Shown: one piece after another, positions 7,669-16,651 of the stretch | Numbering within the stretch: the stretch's first letter is position 1 | Layout of the letters: each line of letters starts with the position of its first letter | NCBI RefSeq assembly: GCF_042653925.1 | Contig: NZ_JBHSFQ010000021.1 | Coordinates: forward strand, 1-64,000 | DNA length: 64,000 bases | Direction: 5' to 3' | Source of the DNA: Nocardiopsis_B mangrovi | GTDB taxonomy: Bacteria; Actinomycetota; Actinomycetes; Streptosporangiales; Streptosporangiaceae | Translations under genes and position numbers: made by a program | Notes under the pieces: generated by a model | What the model saw: only the letters and a program-made list of their open reading frames with translations | Told to the model about the DNA's origin: nothing | Database searches by the model: none

Positions 7669-9794
7669 CCGCCGGCGAAGGCACGACGACCCCCGCACCC
7701 GGGGCGCCGGGAGCCGGCGCCGCGGCGGGCGGGGCGCGGGTGGGCATCGACGTCGGCGGGACGTTCACCGACTTCGTGCTCGCGCTGCCCGGGGGCGGGA
7801 CGGCCCACCACAAGGAGCCCAGCACCCCCGCCGACCCCGCGCTGGCGGTGGCCCGCGGGCTGGCCGCGGTCGTGGCCGCCGCGGGGTTGCGCCCCGGCGA
7901 CCTGACGGGGATCACCCACGGCACCACCATCGGCCTCAACGCGATCATCCAGCGGCGCGGTGCGCGCATCGCCCTGGCCGTGACCGAGGGCTACCGCGAC
8001 ATCCTGGAGATCGGCCGCAGCCGGATGCCGTCCTCCTTCGACCTGCACGCCGCCAAGGAGGAGCCGCTCGTCCCCCGCGACCGGATCGTGGAGATCCCGG
8101 CGCGGCTGGGGCCCGAAGGCGCCGCCCTGCGGTCGCCCTCCGACGCCGAACTCGCCCGCGCCGCCGAGGAGCTGGCCGCGACCGGGGCCGACGCCGTGGC
8201 GGCGGTCGTGCTGCACGGGCACACCGACCCCGGGTTCGAGGCCGATGTCGCCGCGCGGCTGGGCGCGCTGCTGCCCGGAATGCCGGTGGTGTCGTCGGCC
8301 GCGGTGTGGCCGGAGGTCCGCGAGTACGAGCGGACCCTGGTGGCCTGCCTCAACGCCTACATCCAGCCGCTGATGAGCCGCTACTTCGACCGGTTGGAGC
8401 GGCTGCTCGCCGAGCTGGGCGTGCGCGCCCCCGTGCACATCACCGCCTCCAACGGGGGGTCCCTCAGCCTGGCGTCGGCGCGTGCGCGCCCGATCGAGAC
8501 CGTGCTGTCCGGGCCGGCCGCCGGCGTGACCGCGGCGGCCCGCCTGGGCGCGGCCGCCGGGGTGGACCGGATCGTCACCTTCGACATGGGCGGCACCAGC
8601 AGCGACATCGCGGTGACCGTCGACGGGGAGCCGGAGTTCGCCGTCCACACCACGATCGGCGGGCTGCCGCTGATCCTGCCGGTCGTCGCGGTGAGCGCGA
8701 TCGGGGCGGGCGGCGGCTCGGTGGTGCGCGTCGACGCCCACGGGGTGCTCAAGGTCGGCCCCGAGAGCGCGGGCGCCGACCCCGGCCCCGTGGCCTACGG
8801 GCGCGGCGGCGAGCGGCCGACGGTCACCGACTGCTACCTGGCCACCGGTGTCATCGACCCCGGGGCGTTCCTGGGCGGCCGGATGCGGCTGGACGCCGCC
8901 GCGGCGCTGGGCGCGCTGGAGCCGGTCGCGGCCGGGATCGGGGCCGGGCGGGGGCGGGAGGCCGCCGAGCGGGCGGCCGACGGCGCGCTGCGGATCGCGA
9001 CCGCGGGCATGGCGGTCGAGCTCCAGAAGACGCTGGCCCAGCGGGGGCTGGACCCCGGCGACTTCACCCTCGTCCCGTTCGGCGGCGCCGGCCCCACCCA
9101 CGCCGCCGTGCTGGCCGAGGAGGTCGGCATCGGCGACATCCTGGTCCCGGCGTCGGCGGCCACGCTGTGCGCCCTCGGCGCGGCAGCCGCCGACCTGCGC
9201 CGCGACTTCGCGCGCAGCCTGCGCCGGCCGCTGGACGACACCGTGGCGGCCCGCGTCCGCGAGGTCCTGGCCGGGCTGGCCGCCGAGGCCCGCGCATGGC
9301 TGGCCGAGCAGGACGGGGCGCCCGCCGCCGACCCGGTGATCTCGCTGTCGGCGGACCTGAGCTATGTCGGCCAGGCGTTCGAGCTGCGGGTGCCCCTGGG
9401 GACCGGCGGGGACGCGGCCCTCCTGGACGCGGCCGCCCTGGCCGGGGCGCTGCACGCCGAGCACGAACGGCTCTACGGCTTCCGCGACACCGGGGCACCG
9501 GTGCGGGTGGGCACCGTGCGCCTGGCCATCACCGCCCCGCGGCCCGGTGTCACGGCCGGGGCCGCCGCGCGCGGAACGGGAGCGCCGCGGCCCCGCGGCC
9601 GGCGCCCCGTGCTGGTGCGCGGCGAGCGGGTGGAGGCGCAGGTGTACGACCGCGCGGCGCTGCTCGCGGGCCAGGCGCTGGACGGCCCGGCCGTCGTCGA
9701 GCAGGACGACACCACCGTACTCATCCCGCCCGGCTGGTCGGCCGCCGTCGACGACGCCGGGAACCTGCGACTGCGCGCGAGGACGAGCGAATGA
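7665..9794 (+). CDS. hyuA: Hydantoinase/oxoprolinase subunit A
   Basis: ATP-dependent amidohydrolase subunit of 709 aa (HyuA, N-methylhydantoinase A, acetone carboxylase beta-like family). Near the N-terminus is the sugar-kinase-like phosphate loop GIDVGGTFTDFVL. Further on are HGTTIGLNAIIQRRGA, TFDMGGTSSDI and GAGGGSVV, diagnostic of the hydantoinase A/oxoprolinase fold, and later a C-terminal domain with YVGQAFELRVP. The family opens cyclic amides such as hydantoins or 5-oxoproline using ATP, together with subunit B. GTG at 7665 overlaps the permease stop and its stop overlaps the hyuB ATG. The actual substrate cannot be read from sequence. Confidence 0.9.
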   Translation: MTAGEGTTTPAPGAPGAGAAAGGARVGIDVGGTFTDFVLALPGGGTAHHKEPSTPADPALAVARGLAAVVAAAGLRPGDLTGITHGTTIGLNAIIQRRGARIALAVTEGYRDILEIGRSRMPSSFDLHAAKEEPLVPRDRIVEIPARLGPEGAALRSPSDAELARAAEELAATGADAVAAVVLHGHTDPGFEADVAARLGALLPGMPVVSSAAVWPEVREYERTLVACLNAYIQPLMSRYFDRLERLLAELGVRAPVHITASNGGSLSLASARARPIETVLSGPAAGVTAAARLGAAAGVDRIVTFDMGGTSSDIAVTVDGEPEFAVHTTIGGLPLILPVVAVSAIGAGGGSVVRVDAHGVLKVGPESAGADPGPVAYGRGGERPTVTDCYLATGVIDPGAFLGGRMRLDAAAALGALEPVAAGIGAGRGREAAERAADGALRIATAGMAVELQKTLAQRGLDPGDFTLVPFGGAGPTHAAVLAEEVGIGDILVPASAATLCALGAAAADLRRDFARSLRRPLDDTVAARVREVLAGLAAEARAWLAEQDGAPAADPVISLSADLSYVGQAFELRVPLGTGGDAALLDAAALAGALHAEHERLYGFRDTGAPVRVGTVRLAITAPRPGVTAGAAARGTGAPRPRGRRPVLVRGERVEAQVYDRAALLAGQALDGPAVVEQDDTTVLIPPGWSAAVDDAGNLRLRARTSE

Positions 9795-11863
9795 GACTTC
9801 CCCCGGTCACGCTGGAGATCATCGGCAACAAGCTCGCGGCCCTCACCGAGGAGATGTGCCTGACGCTTCAGCGCACCAGCCGCTCGCTGTACGTGAAGGA
9901 GACAGCGGACTTCTGCTGCGCCCTGGCCGGGCCGGACGGCGCGTTCTCCGCCTACCCGCGCGGGATCGGGGTGTCGGGGTTCGTCGGCCTGAACTGCCGT
10001 ACGGCGGTGGAGCAGGCGGGCCCGCTGGAGCCCGGCGACGTCGTGATCACCAACGACCCCTACCGGTCGGGCGGGCTGGCCACCCACCTCACCGACATCC
10101 AGCTCATCGAGCCCTACTTCCACGAGGGCGAGATCGTCGGCTACGGGTGGGCGTTCATCCACTGCTCCGACATCGGCGGGCGGGTCCCCAGCAGCCTGTC
10201 GCCCACCAACGACGAGATCTTCCAGGAGGGGTTGCAGATCCCGCCGGTGCGGCTGGTGCGGGCGGGCGAGCGCGTCCCCGAGGTCGCCGCGCTGATGGCC
10301 GCCAACAGCCGCACGCCCGATGCCAACGAGGGCGACCTGCGGGCGATGCTGGCCGCGCTGCGCACCGGGCGCGAGCGGCTGGCCGGGATGATCCGCGCGC
10401 ACGGCGCCGCCGACGTGCGGGCCGCGCAGTCGGACCTGGTGGCCTACAGCGCCGACCGGGCCGCCGCCGTCCTGTCGGGGCTGCGCGAGGGCACCTACCG
10501 GTTCACCGACTTCCTCGACGACGACGCGGTCTCCCCGGTCCCGGTGCGGATCAGCGTGGCCGTCACCCTCAGCGGGGGCGGGCTGCACCTGGACTTCACC
10601 GGGACCGACCCGCAGGTCGCCGCGGCGTTCAACATCGCCAGCCACGGCCGCGCCCACGCCTGGATCACCACCCGGGTGCTCGCGCTGATCTGCACCCTGG
10701 ACCCGCAGATCCCGCTCAACGCCGGGATCATCGCGCCCATCAGCGTGACCGCGCCGGAGGGCTCGGTGGTCAACGCGGTGCGCCCGGCGGCGGTGGGCAT
10801 CCGCCACGCCACGGCCTCGCGCGTGAACGACGCGCTCGGCGGGGCGCTGGGGCTGGCCGCGCCGGAGACCATGCCGGCGGCGAGCAGCGGGCTGGTGGTG
10901 CCCGTAGTGATCGCCGAGCAGCACGGCGGCGGGCAGAACGTGCAGGTCCTGGAGCCCATGGTGGGCGGGACCGGGGCGCGGTACGGCGCCGACGGGGTGG
11001 ACGGGCGCGACAGCGGGATCTCCAACCTGTCCAACAACCCGGTGGAGACGGTGGAGACCGAAATCGGGGCGCGCATCCTGCGCTACGGGCTGCGCACCGA
11101 CTCCGGCGGAGCCGGCCGGTGGCGCGGCGGCAGCGGCCTGGAGCTGGTGTTCCAGGTGACCGGCGAGGACTCCCGGCTGCTGGCCCGCGGGCTGGAGCGC
11201 CTGCGGTTCCGGCCCTGGGGCGTCTCCGGGGGCGGGCCGGGGGCCCCGGCGGAGCTCGTCGTCAACGAGGGCACCCCGCGGGAGCGGCGGGTCGGCAAGA
11301 TCGATGTGCTGCCGCTGGGGCGCGACGACGTGGTGACCCTGCGGACATCGGGCGCGGGCGGCTACGGCCCCGCGTTCGAGCGTCCGGCGGAGGAGGTCCT
11401 GCGCGACGTCAACCGCGGCGTCGTCTCCGCCGCCGCGGCGCGGCGCGACTACGGCGTGGTGATCTCGGGGACGGGCCGGCACGCGGTGGTCGACGCCGGT
11501 GCGACGGCCGCCCTGCGCGGCGGCCCCGCACCTGAGGCGCCCGAGGGCGGCGGCTTCGGCCCCGAGCGGGCCCGGTGGATCGGGCTGTGCGACGAGGCCA
11601 CCGCCGACCGGCTGGCCGCGGCCCTCTTCCGGCTGCCGGCCCCGCGGCGCCACGCCCGCCGGGTGGCCGTCCTGACGGGCGCGCTGGCCCTCCTTCCCGA
11701 CGGGTTCCCCTCCGCGCCGGCCTCCGCCGCGCAGATGCGGGCGGCCCGGGACACCCTGCTGGAGGCCGTCGCGGCAGTGGAGGCGGACGCCGCCGCGATC
11801 GCCGCACCCGCCGGACCGCACGGCTCGGACGGCGCATCCGGCACCGGTACGACGGGGCACTAG
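9791..11863 (+). CDS. hyuB: Hydantoinase/oxoprolinase subunit B
   Basis: Partner of HyuA, 690 aa (hydantoinase B/oxoprolinase, N-methylhydantoinase B-like). It opens with TLEIIGNKLAALTEEM and has the expected SLYVKETADFCCAL, DVVITNDPYRSGG, THLTDIQ and FIHCSDIGG segments. The last 170 or so residues carry an extra Ala-rich region beyond the conserved core, including APRRHARRVAVLTGALALLPDG, whose role is unclear. It is the last gene of the overlapping run started by the SAM-IV leader. A 22-bp palindrome lies 62 nt downstream. Confidence 0.9.
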   Translation: MRLPPVTLEIIGNKLAALTEEMCLTLQRTSRSLYVKETADFCCALAGPDGAFSAYPRGIGVSGFVGLNCRTAVEQAGPLEPGDVVITNDPYRSGGLATHLTDIQLIEPYFHEGEIVGYGWAFIHCSDIGGRVPSSLSPTNDEIFQEGLQIPPVRLVRAGERVPEVAALMAANSRTPDANEGDLRAMLAALRTGRERLAGMIRAHGAADVRAAQSDLVAYSADRAAAVLSGLREGTYRFTDFLDDDAVSPVPVRISVAVTLSGGGLHLDFTGTDPQVAAAFNIASHGRAHAWITTRVLALICTLDPQIPLNAGIIAPISVTAPEGSVVNAVRPAAVGIRHATASRVNDALGGALGLAAPETMPAASSGLVVPVVIAEQHGGGQNVQVLEPMVGGTGARYGADGVDGRDSGISNLSNNPVETVETEIGARILRYGLRTDSGGAGRWRGGSGLELVFQVTGEDSRLLARGLERLRFRPWGVSGGGPGAPAELVVNEGTPRERRVGKIDVLPLGRDDVVTLRTSGAGGYGPAFERPAEEVLRDVNRGVVSAAAARRDYGVVISGTGRHAVVDAGATAALRGGPAPEAPEGGGFGPERARWIGLCDEATADRLAAALFRLPAPRRHARRVAVLTGALALLPDGFPSAPASAAQMRAARDTLLEAVAAVEADAAAIAAPAGPHGSDGASGTGTTGH

Positions 11864-12302
11864 GGGTGCCGTCCGGTGGCCGCCGGAAGGGCGCGGGGCG
11901 CCCGCCTCGTTCCGCACCGGAACCGCCCTACCGCCCGGGCGGTAGGGGTACCGTCCGGGTGAGCGGGAAGACAGGGGGCGGAGACGCCCGCCCGTCGGCC
12001 GGAATCGGCCTGAGCCCTGGTCAGCGGCCCCGGCTCGGGGCCGGCGATCCGGGGCCGGATCGGCATCCCGCGCGGGGCCGTTTCGGCGGCCCTATCGCGC
12101 CCCGGCGTACGGCCGACGGCGACCGCGCGGGCTGCCGCGGCCGTTGGGGGCCGACAGGGCACCGGCACCGTGAGGGGCGCTCCGGCGCAGGTCGGCCGGA
12201 AGGCGCCGGGGGAGGCGATGGACGCGTCTTCCCCGCACGTGCCCCGAGCGCATGAGTGAGGACCCGCCAACGGGGCGGACGGACGGGAAGGGAGCAGCGC
12301 GG
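11864..12302. other. Gap with a perfect palindrome before the amidohydrolase gene
   Basis: About 440 bases without a supportable gene; open frames here are GC-driven. It holds the 22-bp palindrome at 11926-11947 and, at its end, the GGGAAGGGAG ribosome binding region of the M20 gene. No promoter can be singled out. It is unclear whether the M20 gene belongs to the hydantoinase operon or has its own promoter here. Confidence 0.5.
11926..11947. repeat. Perfect 22-bp palindrome (terminator or operator)
   Basis: The palindrome is built from CCCTACCGCCC followed directly by GGGCGGTAGGG. As RNA it could form an 11-bp stem needing an opened centre, and could end the hydantoinase operon. As DNA it would suit a dimeric regulator of the M20 gene. 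Sequence alone does not decide between these. Confidence 0.5.
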
Positions 12303-13589
12303 ATGCGCGACGGGAGGCGCGAGCCGACCGCGGTGGGGGACGTCATGGCGCTCTACGGCGCCGGCGGCCCGGATCCGGCCGGGCTCGCCCGGCTCTACCG
12401 CGACCTGCACGCCCACCCCGAGCCGGCGTTCGGCGAGGTGCGGACGGCGGGGATCGCGGCCGACCTGCTGCGCGCCGCGGGATTCGAGACGGTGACCGGG
12501 ATCGGCGGCACGGGCGTGGCCGGGGTGCTGCGCAACGGGCCGGGGCCCACGGTGCTGCTGCGCGCCGACATGGACGCGCTCCGGCTGCGCGAGCGCACGG
12601 GGCTGCCCTACGCGAGCGAGGCCGACGCCCCCGACCCCGACGGAGGGCGCTCGCCGCTCATGCACGCCTGCGGGCACGACATGCACGTGGCCTGCCTGGC
12701 GGGGGCGGCCGGGCTCCTGGCCGCCGGGCGGCGGCACTGGCGGGGCAGCGTGCTGGCGGTCTTCCAGCCGGCGGAGGAGATCGGGGCCGGCGCGCGGGCG
12801 ATGCTCGACGACGGCCTCTACGACCGCTTCGGGGTGCCCGACGTCGTGCTGGCCCAGCACGTCTTCCCGCTGGAGGCCGGGCGGCTGGTGCTGCGCCCCG
12901 GGCTGGTCCTGGGCGCCACGGAGACGACCGAGGTCACGCTGCCGGGACGCGGCGCGCACGGCTCCCAGCCGGAGCGCGCGATCGACCCGGTGCTGATGGC
13001 GGCCTCGGCGGTCGTGCGCCTCCAGGGGGTGGTGGCCCGCGAGGTGGCCCCCGACGAGCAGGCGGTGCTCACCGTGTCGCGGCTGCGTGCCGGGCTGGCG
13101 GAGAACGTCATCCCCGACCACGCGTCCCTGACCCTGAACGCGCGCGCGTTCGACGACGCGGTGCTGCGCCGGGTGGTCGCGGCGGCGCGCCGGATCATCG
13201 ACGCCGAGGCCGCCGCCTCGGGCGCGCCGCGCCCGCCGGCCTACCGCACCCTCAGCACGTTCCCCTCCACCACGAACGACCCCGACGCCGCGGATGCTTT
13301 GGCGGCCGCCTTCACCGCGCGGTTCGGCGCCGACCGGGTCGGCCCCATGGACCGCCTGATCGGCAGCGAGGACGTGGGCCACTTCGCCACCGCCGCCGGA
13401 GCCCCGCTGGTGTTCTGGGGGCTGGGCGCAACCGCCCCGGGTCCGCACCCGGCACCCGAGGGCGAGGGCGAACCGGCGGGCAACCACTCCCCCTTCTTCG
13501 CCCCGGCCATCGAACCCACCCTCTCCACCGGCGTCGAAGCCCTCACCACCGCCGCCCTATCCCGCCTCTCCCCCGCCGACCCCGCCTGA
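12303..13589 (+). CDS. M20 family amidohydrolase (HipO/YxeP-like)
   Basis: Metal-dependent amide hydrolase of 428 aa (peptidase family M20D, N-acyl-amino-acid deacylase type). Visible metal-site elements are LLRADMDAL, HACGHDMH and FQPAEE. A dimerisation domain follows (GRGAHGSQPERAIDPVLMAA), and the catalytic domain resumes with GSEDVGHFA and a late NHSPFF. Such enzymes remove acetyl or other acyl groups from modified amino acids. The ATG at 12303 was chosen because GGAG lies 8 nt upstream; an in-frame ATG at 12252 has no such site. Its position between the hydantoinase operon and a GNAT/amino-acid ABC operon suggests a deacylation step in amino-acid salvage. Confidence 0.85.
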   Translation: MRDGRREPTAVGDVMALYGAGGPDPAGLARLYRDLHAHPEPAFGEVRTAGIAADLLRAAGFETVTGIGGTGVAGVLRNGPGPTVLLRADMDALRLRERTGLPYASEADAPDPDGGRSPLMHACGHDMHVACLAGAAGLLAAGRRHWRGSVLAVFQPAEEIGAGARAMLDDGLYDRFGVPDVVLAQHVFPLEAGRLVLRPGLVLGATETTEVTLPGRGAHGSQPERAIDPVLMAASAVVRLQGVVAREVAPDEQAVLTVSRLRAGLAENVIPDHASLTLNARAFDDAVLRRVVAAARRIIDAEAAASGAPRPPAYRTLSTFPSTTNDPDAADALAAAFTARFGADRVGPMDRLIGSEDVGHFATAAGAPLVFWGLGATAPGPHPAPEGEGEPAGNHSPFFAPAIEPTLSTGVEALTTAALSRLSPADPA

Positions 13590-13707
13590 CACCGGGCCAC
13601 GGCCCGACCGACCGGCCCGGCCTCCTGGGGCGCTCCGCGGGCCGGGGGAGAGGGGATCGCCTCCGCCGGAGCGGCGGACGCCGTTCCGGCGCGCGGGCGG
13701 GTCAGGG

Positions 13708-14049
13708 TCAGGTGAAGGGGCCGGTGAAGACGACGCGGTTGCCGTCGGGGTCGGTGACGAGCAGGATGCGTGACGAGGTCGCGTCCTGGGCGCCGTCGTT
13801 GTCGATGCCGGCCCGTTCGAGGTCGGCGACGCGCACGTCGAGATCGGGTTCGTCGAGCACCATGCAGGACTGCCCGGCGCGGCCGGGCTCCGCCCACACC
13901 TGGACGCCGAACGTATCGGCGAGGTGCCATTCGACGAGCCCGGCCATGGGGTGCGCGTCGAAGCCGCGGCCGAACAGCCGGGTGTACCACGCGACCGCCC
14001 GTTCGAGGTCGGAGACGGTCATCTGCGCGAGCAGGCGTCGGATCGCCAT
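13708..14049 (-). CDS. VOC (glyoxalase-like) family protein
   Basis: Single-domain VOC protein of 113 aa. It has two beta-alpha-beta-beta-beta halves: MAIRRLLAQMTVSDLERAVA with WYTRLFG, and a C-terminal ILLVTDPDGNRVVFTGPF typical of the last strands. The family covers dioxygenases, glyoxalases, isomerases and antibiotic-binding proteins, so the reaction is not predictable. The start is supported by AAGGGGG 5 nt upstream. It is convergent with the M20 gene and divergent from the GNAT operon, sharing an unusually AT-rich intergenic region with the latter. Confidence 0.75.
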   Translation of the reverse strand: MAIRRLLAQMTVSDLERAVAWYTRLFGRGFDAHPMAGLVEWHLADTFGVQVWAEPGRAGQSCMVLDEPDLDVRVADLERAGIDNDGAQDATSSRILLVTDPDGNRVVFTGPFT

Positions 14050-14162
14050 GTCGGCCCCCTTCGGTCTCCAGGAACGGTAGCTCTGGAAGGGGACGGAATC
14101 GCCGGCGGCGCGCGGCCGTGTGCGGGGTTCGGAAGCCGCCTCAGTGAGGACCGGAAGATAAC

Positions 14163-14188
14163 TATACTAAAAAGGTAGGTTTAGTATA
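14163..14188. promoter_or_regulatory. AT-rich operator-like dyad before the GNAT/ABC operon
   Basis: A perfect 9-bp inverted repeat, TATACTAAA (14163-14171) and TTTAGTATA (14180-14188), with an 8-nt spacer. It stands out as strongly AT-rich in a very GC-rich setting, and the adjacent TATATTAT could supply a -10 element. It lies 34 nt before the first gene of the amino-acid importer operon and about 115 nt from the divergent VOC gene. The submotif ATACT-N6-GTAGG (14164-14179) recurs at 24509. Confidence 0.6.
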
Positions 14189-14221
14189 TTATGCTGCCGC
14201 CCGCCTCTCCGCCCCCCACTT

Positions 14222-14788
14222 GTGATGAGGTCACCGTTGGCAGCACCACCGGACACCGTCGATGAGCGGACGGACACGGAATTCCGCGCCGTGGCCCTGT
14301 CCGACCCCCTCGCCCTACCGCTGCTGGACGGTCTCCGGCGCGAGTACGACTCACGCTACGGCGACTCCTCGGCCGAGATGGCCCGCGCCACCGGCGCCGA
14401 CTTCGCCCCGCCCGACGGCGCCCTGATCCTGCTGCTGGCCGGCGGCTCCCCCATCGCGGGCGGCGCCTTCCGGCGCCATGACACCGAGACGGCCGAGGTC
14501 AAGCGCATGTGGACGCACCAGGCCCACCGCAGGCGAGGGCTGGGCCGCCGGGTACTCGCCGAGCTGGAGCGCCGCGCATCCGATGCCGGCTACACGCGCA
14601 TCCACCTCACCACCGGTCCGCGCCAGCCCGAGGCGCGCGCGCTCTACCTGGCGGCCGGATTCACCCCGCGGTTCGACGTGCGCGCCGACCCGCTCACCAT
14701 CGGGCCGCTCCCCTTCGCCAAGGAGCTGCCATCCGCCGCGGCGGCCGAGAGCGCCCCGCCCGGTCCCCGACCGGGGGCCGGACGGTGA
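14222..14788 (+). CDS. GNAT family N-acetyltransferase
   Basis: Predicted acetyl-CoA-dependent N-acetyltransferase of up to 188 aa. The core GNAT motif A is clear: VKRMWTHQAHRRRGLGRRVL, then a helix LERRASDAGYTRIHLTTG and QPEARALYLAAGF (motif B). It leads an overlapping operon with a polar amino-acid ABC importer, as YxeL/YtmI-type acetyltransferases do in Bacillus sulfur-amino-acid operons. The start is uncertain: GTG 14222 and ATG 14225 lack a binding site, while TTG 14237 has GAGG 6 nt upstream. Its stop overlaps the permease GTG. Confidence 0.8.
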   Translation: MMRSPLAAPPDTVDERTDTEFRAVALSDPLALPLLDGLRREYDSRYGDSSAEMARATGADFAPPDGALILLLAGGSPIAGGAFRRHDTETAEVKRMWTHQAHRRRGLGRRVLAELERRASDAGYTRIHLTTGPRQPEARALYLAAGFTPRFDVRADPLTIGPLPFAKELPSAAAAESAPPGPRPGAGR

Positions 14789-15771
14789 GCGCCGCGACGA
14801 CCGTGTCCCCGACATCGCCGCCTCTCCACGAGCACGACCTGTCCCACCTGCGCATCCGGCCCGCACTGCACCCCTGGCGCTGGGCGGCCGGCGCCGTCGT
14901 CGCGGTCCTGGTCGCCATGTTCGCCCACATGCTCGTCTTCAACCCGGCATGGGACTGGCCCACGGTCGCCGAGTACCTGTTCGCCGAATCGATCCTCAGC
15001 GCGCTCTGGCTCACCGTCCAGCTCACCTTCTACGGCACCGTCGTGGGCTTCGGCCTCGGGGTGGTGCTGGCACTGATGCGGCTGTCGTCCAGCCCACTGC
15101 TGGTCGCGGTGAGCTGGACCTACACCTGGGCGTTCCGGTCCATCCCGCTGATCGTCCAGCTCCTCTTCTGGTACAACCTGGCGATCCTCTACGACGAGAT
15201 CTCCTTCGGCATCCCCTTCGGACCCGCGTTCGCCTCCGTGGACACGATGGACCTCGTCAGTCCGCTCGCCGCCGCGGTGATCGGGCTCGGCCTGCACCAG
15301 GCCGCCTACTCCGCCGAGATCGTGCGGTCCGGGGTCCTGTCGGTGGACCAGGGCCAGCGCGAGGCGGCCGCCGCGCTGGGCCTCCCCTGGGGCCGCCAGG
15401 TGCGCCGGATCATCCTGCCGCAGGCGATGCGCACCATCATGCCCACTGCGGGAAACGAGGTCATCGGCCTGTTCAAGGGCACATCGGTGGTGTACGTGAT
15501 GGCACTGGGCGAGCTGTTCTACCGCGTCCAAGTGATCTACAACCGCACGGGCGACGTCATCCCGATGCTCATGGTCGCCACCGTCTGGTACATCGTGCTG
15601 ACCACGGTCCTCTCCGCCGGCCAGTTCTACGTGGAGCGGTACTACGCCAAGGGCGCGCTGCGCACCCTCCCGCCCACGCCGCTGCAACGGCTGCGCGCGG
15701 CCGCCGCCGGGGCCGGTGCGCGGCTGGGCGGCCGGACCCGCACGGCCGGCGCCGGGGCGGTGCGGCGGTGA
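14785..15771 (+). CDS. Polar amino-acid ABC transporter permease (HisM/TcyL type)
   Basis: Membrane permease of 328 aa, longer than the usual 220-250 because of an N-terminal extension with an extra hydrophobic segment (WAAGAVVAVLVAMFAHMLVF). The core carries the family pattern: SILSALWLTVQLTFYGTVVG, the segment with AFRSIPLIVQLLFWYN, and the EAA loop QREAAAALGLPWGRQVRRIILPQAM. It is a single permease, so it probably homodimerises. It overlaps the GNAT gene before it and the ATPase gene after it by 4 nt each. Confidence 0.9.
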   Translation: MSAATTVSPTSPPLHEHDLSHLRIRPALHPWRWAAGAVVAVLVAMFAHMLVFNPAWDWPTVAEYLFAESILSALWLTVQLTFYGTVVGFGLGVVLALMRLSSSPLLVAVSWTYTWAFRSIPLIVQLLFWYNLAILYDEISFGIPFGPAFASVDTMDLVSPLAAAVIGLGLHQAAYSAEIVRSGVLSVDQGQREAAAALGLPWGRQVRRIILPQAMRTIMPTAGNEVIGLFKGTSVVYVMALGELFYRVQVIYNRTGDVIPMLMVATVWYIVLTTVLSAGQFYVERYYAKGALRTLPPTPLQRLRAAAAGAGARLGGRTRTAGAGAVRR

Positions 15772-16547
15772 GCGCCCGCGGAGCCGCCCGGCCGATGGTG
15801 CGCGTGCGCGGCGTGCACAAGTCCTACGGGGCGCTGAAGGTCCTCGACGGCGTCGACCTGACGGTGAACGAAGGGGAGGTCACCGCGGTCCTCGGCCCTT
15901 CGGGATCGGGCAAGAGCACGCTGCTGCGCTGCGTCAACCACCTGGAGCGCGCCGACCGCGGCCTGGTGAGCGTCGACGGCGAGCTGATCGGCTACCGGCA
16001 CGGCCGCCGTGGCCTGCGCGAGCTCACCGAGCGCCGCATCCTGCGCCAGCGCAGCACCATCGGCTTCGTGTTCCAGACGTTCAACCTCTTCCCCAACCTC
16101 ACCGTGCTGGAGAACATCACCGAGGCGCCGATCGCCACCCAGCGGCGCCCGGCGGCGGAGGCCCGCGCGCACGCGGCCGAGCTGCTGGAGCGCGTCGGGC
16201 TGACCGACAAGGCCGGCGAGTACCCGCGGCGCCTGTCCGGGGGCCAGCAGCAGCGGGTCGCCATCGCCCGCGCGCTCGCGCTGCGCCCCAAGGTGCTGCT
16301 GTTCGACGAGCCCACCAGCGCCCTGGACCCCGAGCTCGTCGGCGAGGTGCTGGACGTGATCGGCGACCTCGCGCGCAGCGGCACCACGATGGTCATCGTC
16401 ACCCACGAGATCGGCTTCGCGCGGGAGGTCGCCGACACCGTGGTGTTCATGAGCGAGGGGCGCATCGTCGAGTCGGGCACGCCGAGCCGCGTCCTGGACA
16501 CCCCCTCCCACGAGCGCACGGCCGCCTTCCTGGCCAAGGTCCTGTGA
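15768..16547 (+). CDS. Polar amino-acid ABC transporter ATPase (GlnQ/HisP type)
   Basis: ATPase subunit of 259 aa. It has Walker A GPSGSGKST, the Q-loop FVFQTFNLFPN, signature LSGGQQQR, Walker B VLLFDEPTSALDPE and the H-loop VTHEIGFAREVAD. Length is standard for the GlnQ family. GTG at 15768 overlaps the permease stop; MVRVRG at 15795 is an alternative start. It energises the importer encoded around it. Confidence 0.93.
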   Translation: MSARGAARPMVRVRGVHKSYGALKVLDGVDLTVNEGEVTAVLGPSGSGKSTLLRCVNHLERADRGLVSVDGELIGYRHGRRGLRELTERRILRQRSTIGFVFQTFNLFPNLTVLENITEAPIATQRRPAAEARAHAAELLERVGLTDKAGEYPRRLSGGQQQRVAIARALALRPKVLLFDEPTSALDPELVGEVLDVIGDLARSGTTMVIVTHEIGFAREVADTVVFMSEGRIVESGTPSRVLDTPSHERTAAFLAKVL

Positions 16548-16651
16548 GAGCCCCTCCCCGCACACACCCGCCCGCGTACGCCTCCCCCCGGACCGCCGCC
16601 CCCGCCACCGTCCCCGAGCCCCGGCACCCCCTTGACGAAGGAGACCCCCCG

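Noticed and set aside
7242..11917. Two long minus-strand frames opposite the importer/hydantoinase genes
   Set aside because: Antisense shadows of hyuA and hyuB, which have clear family motifs on the plus strand.
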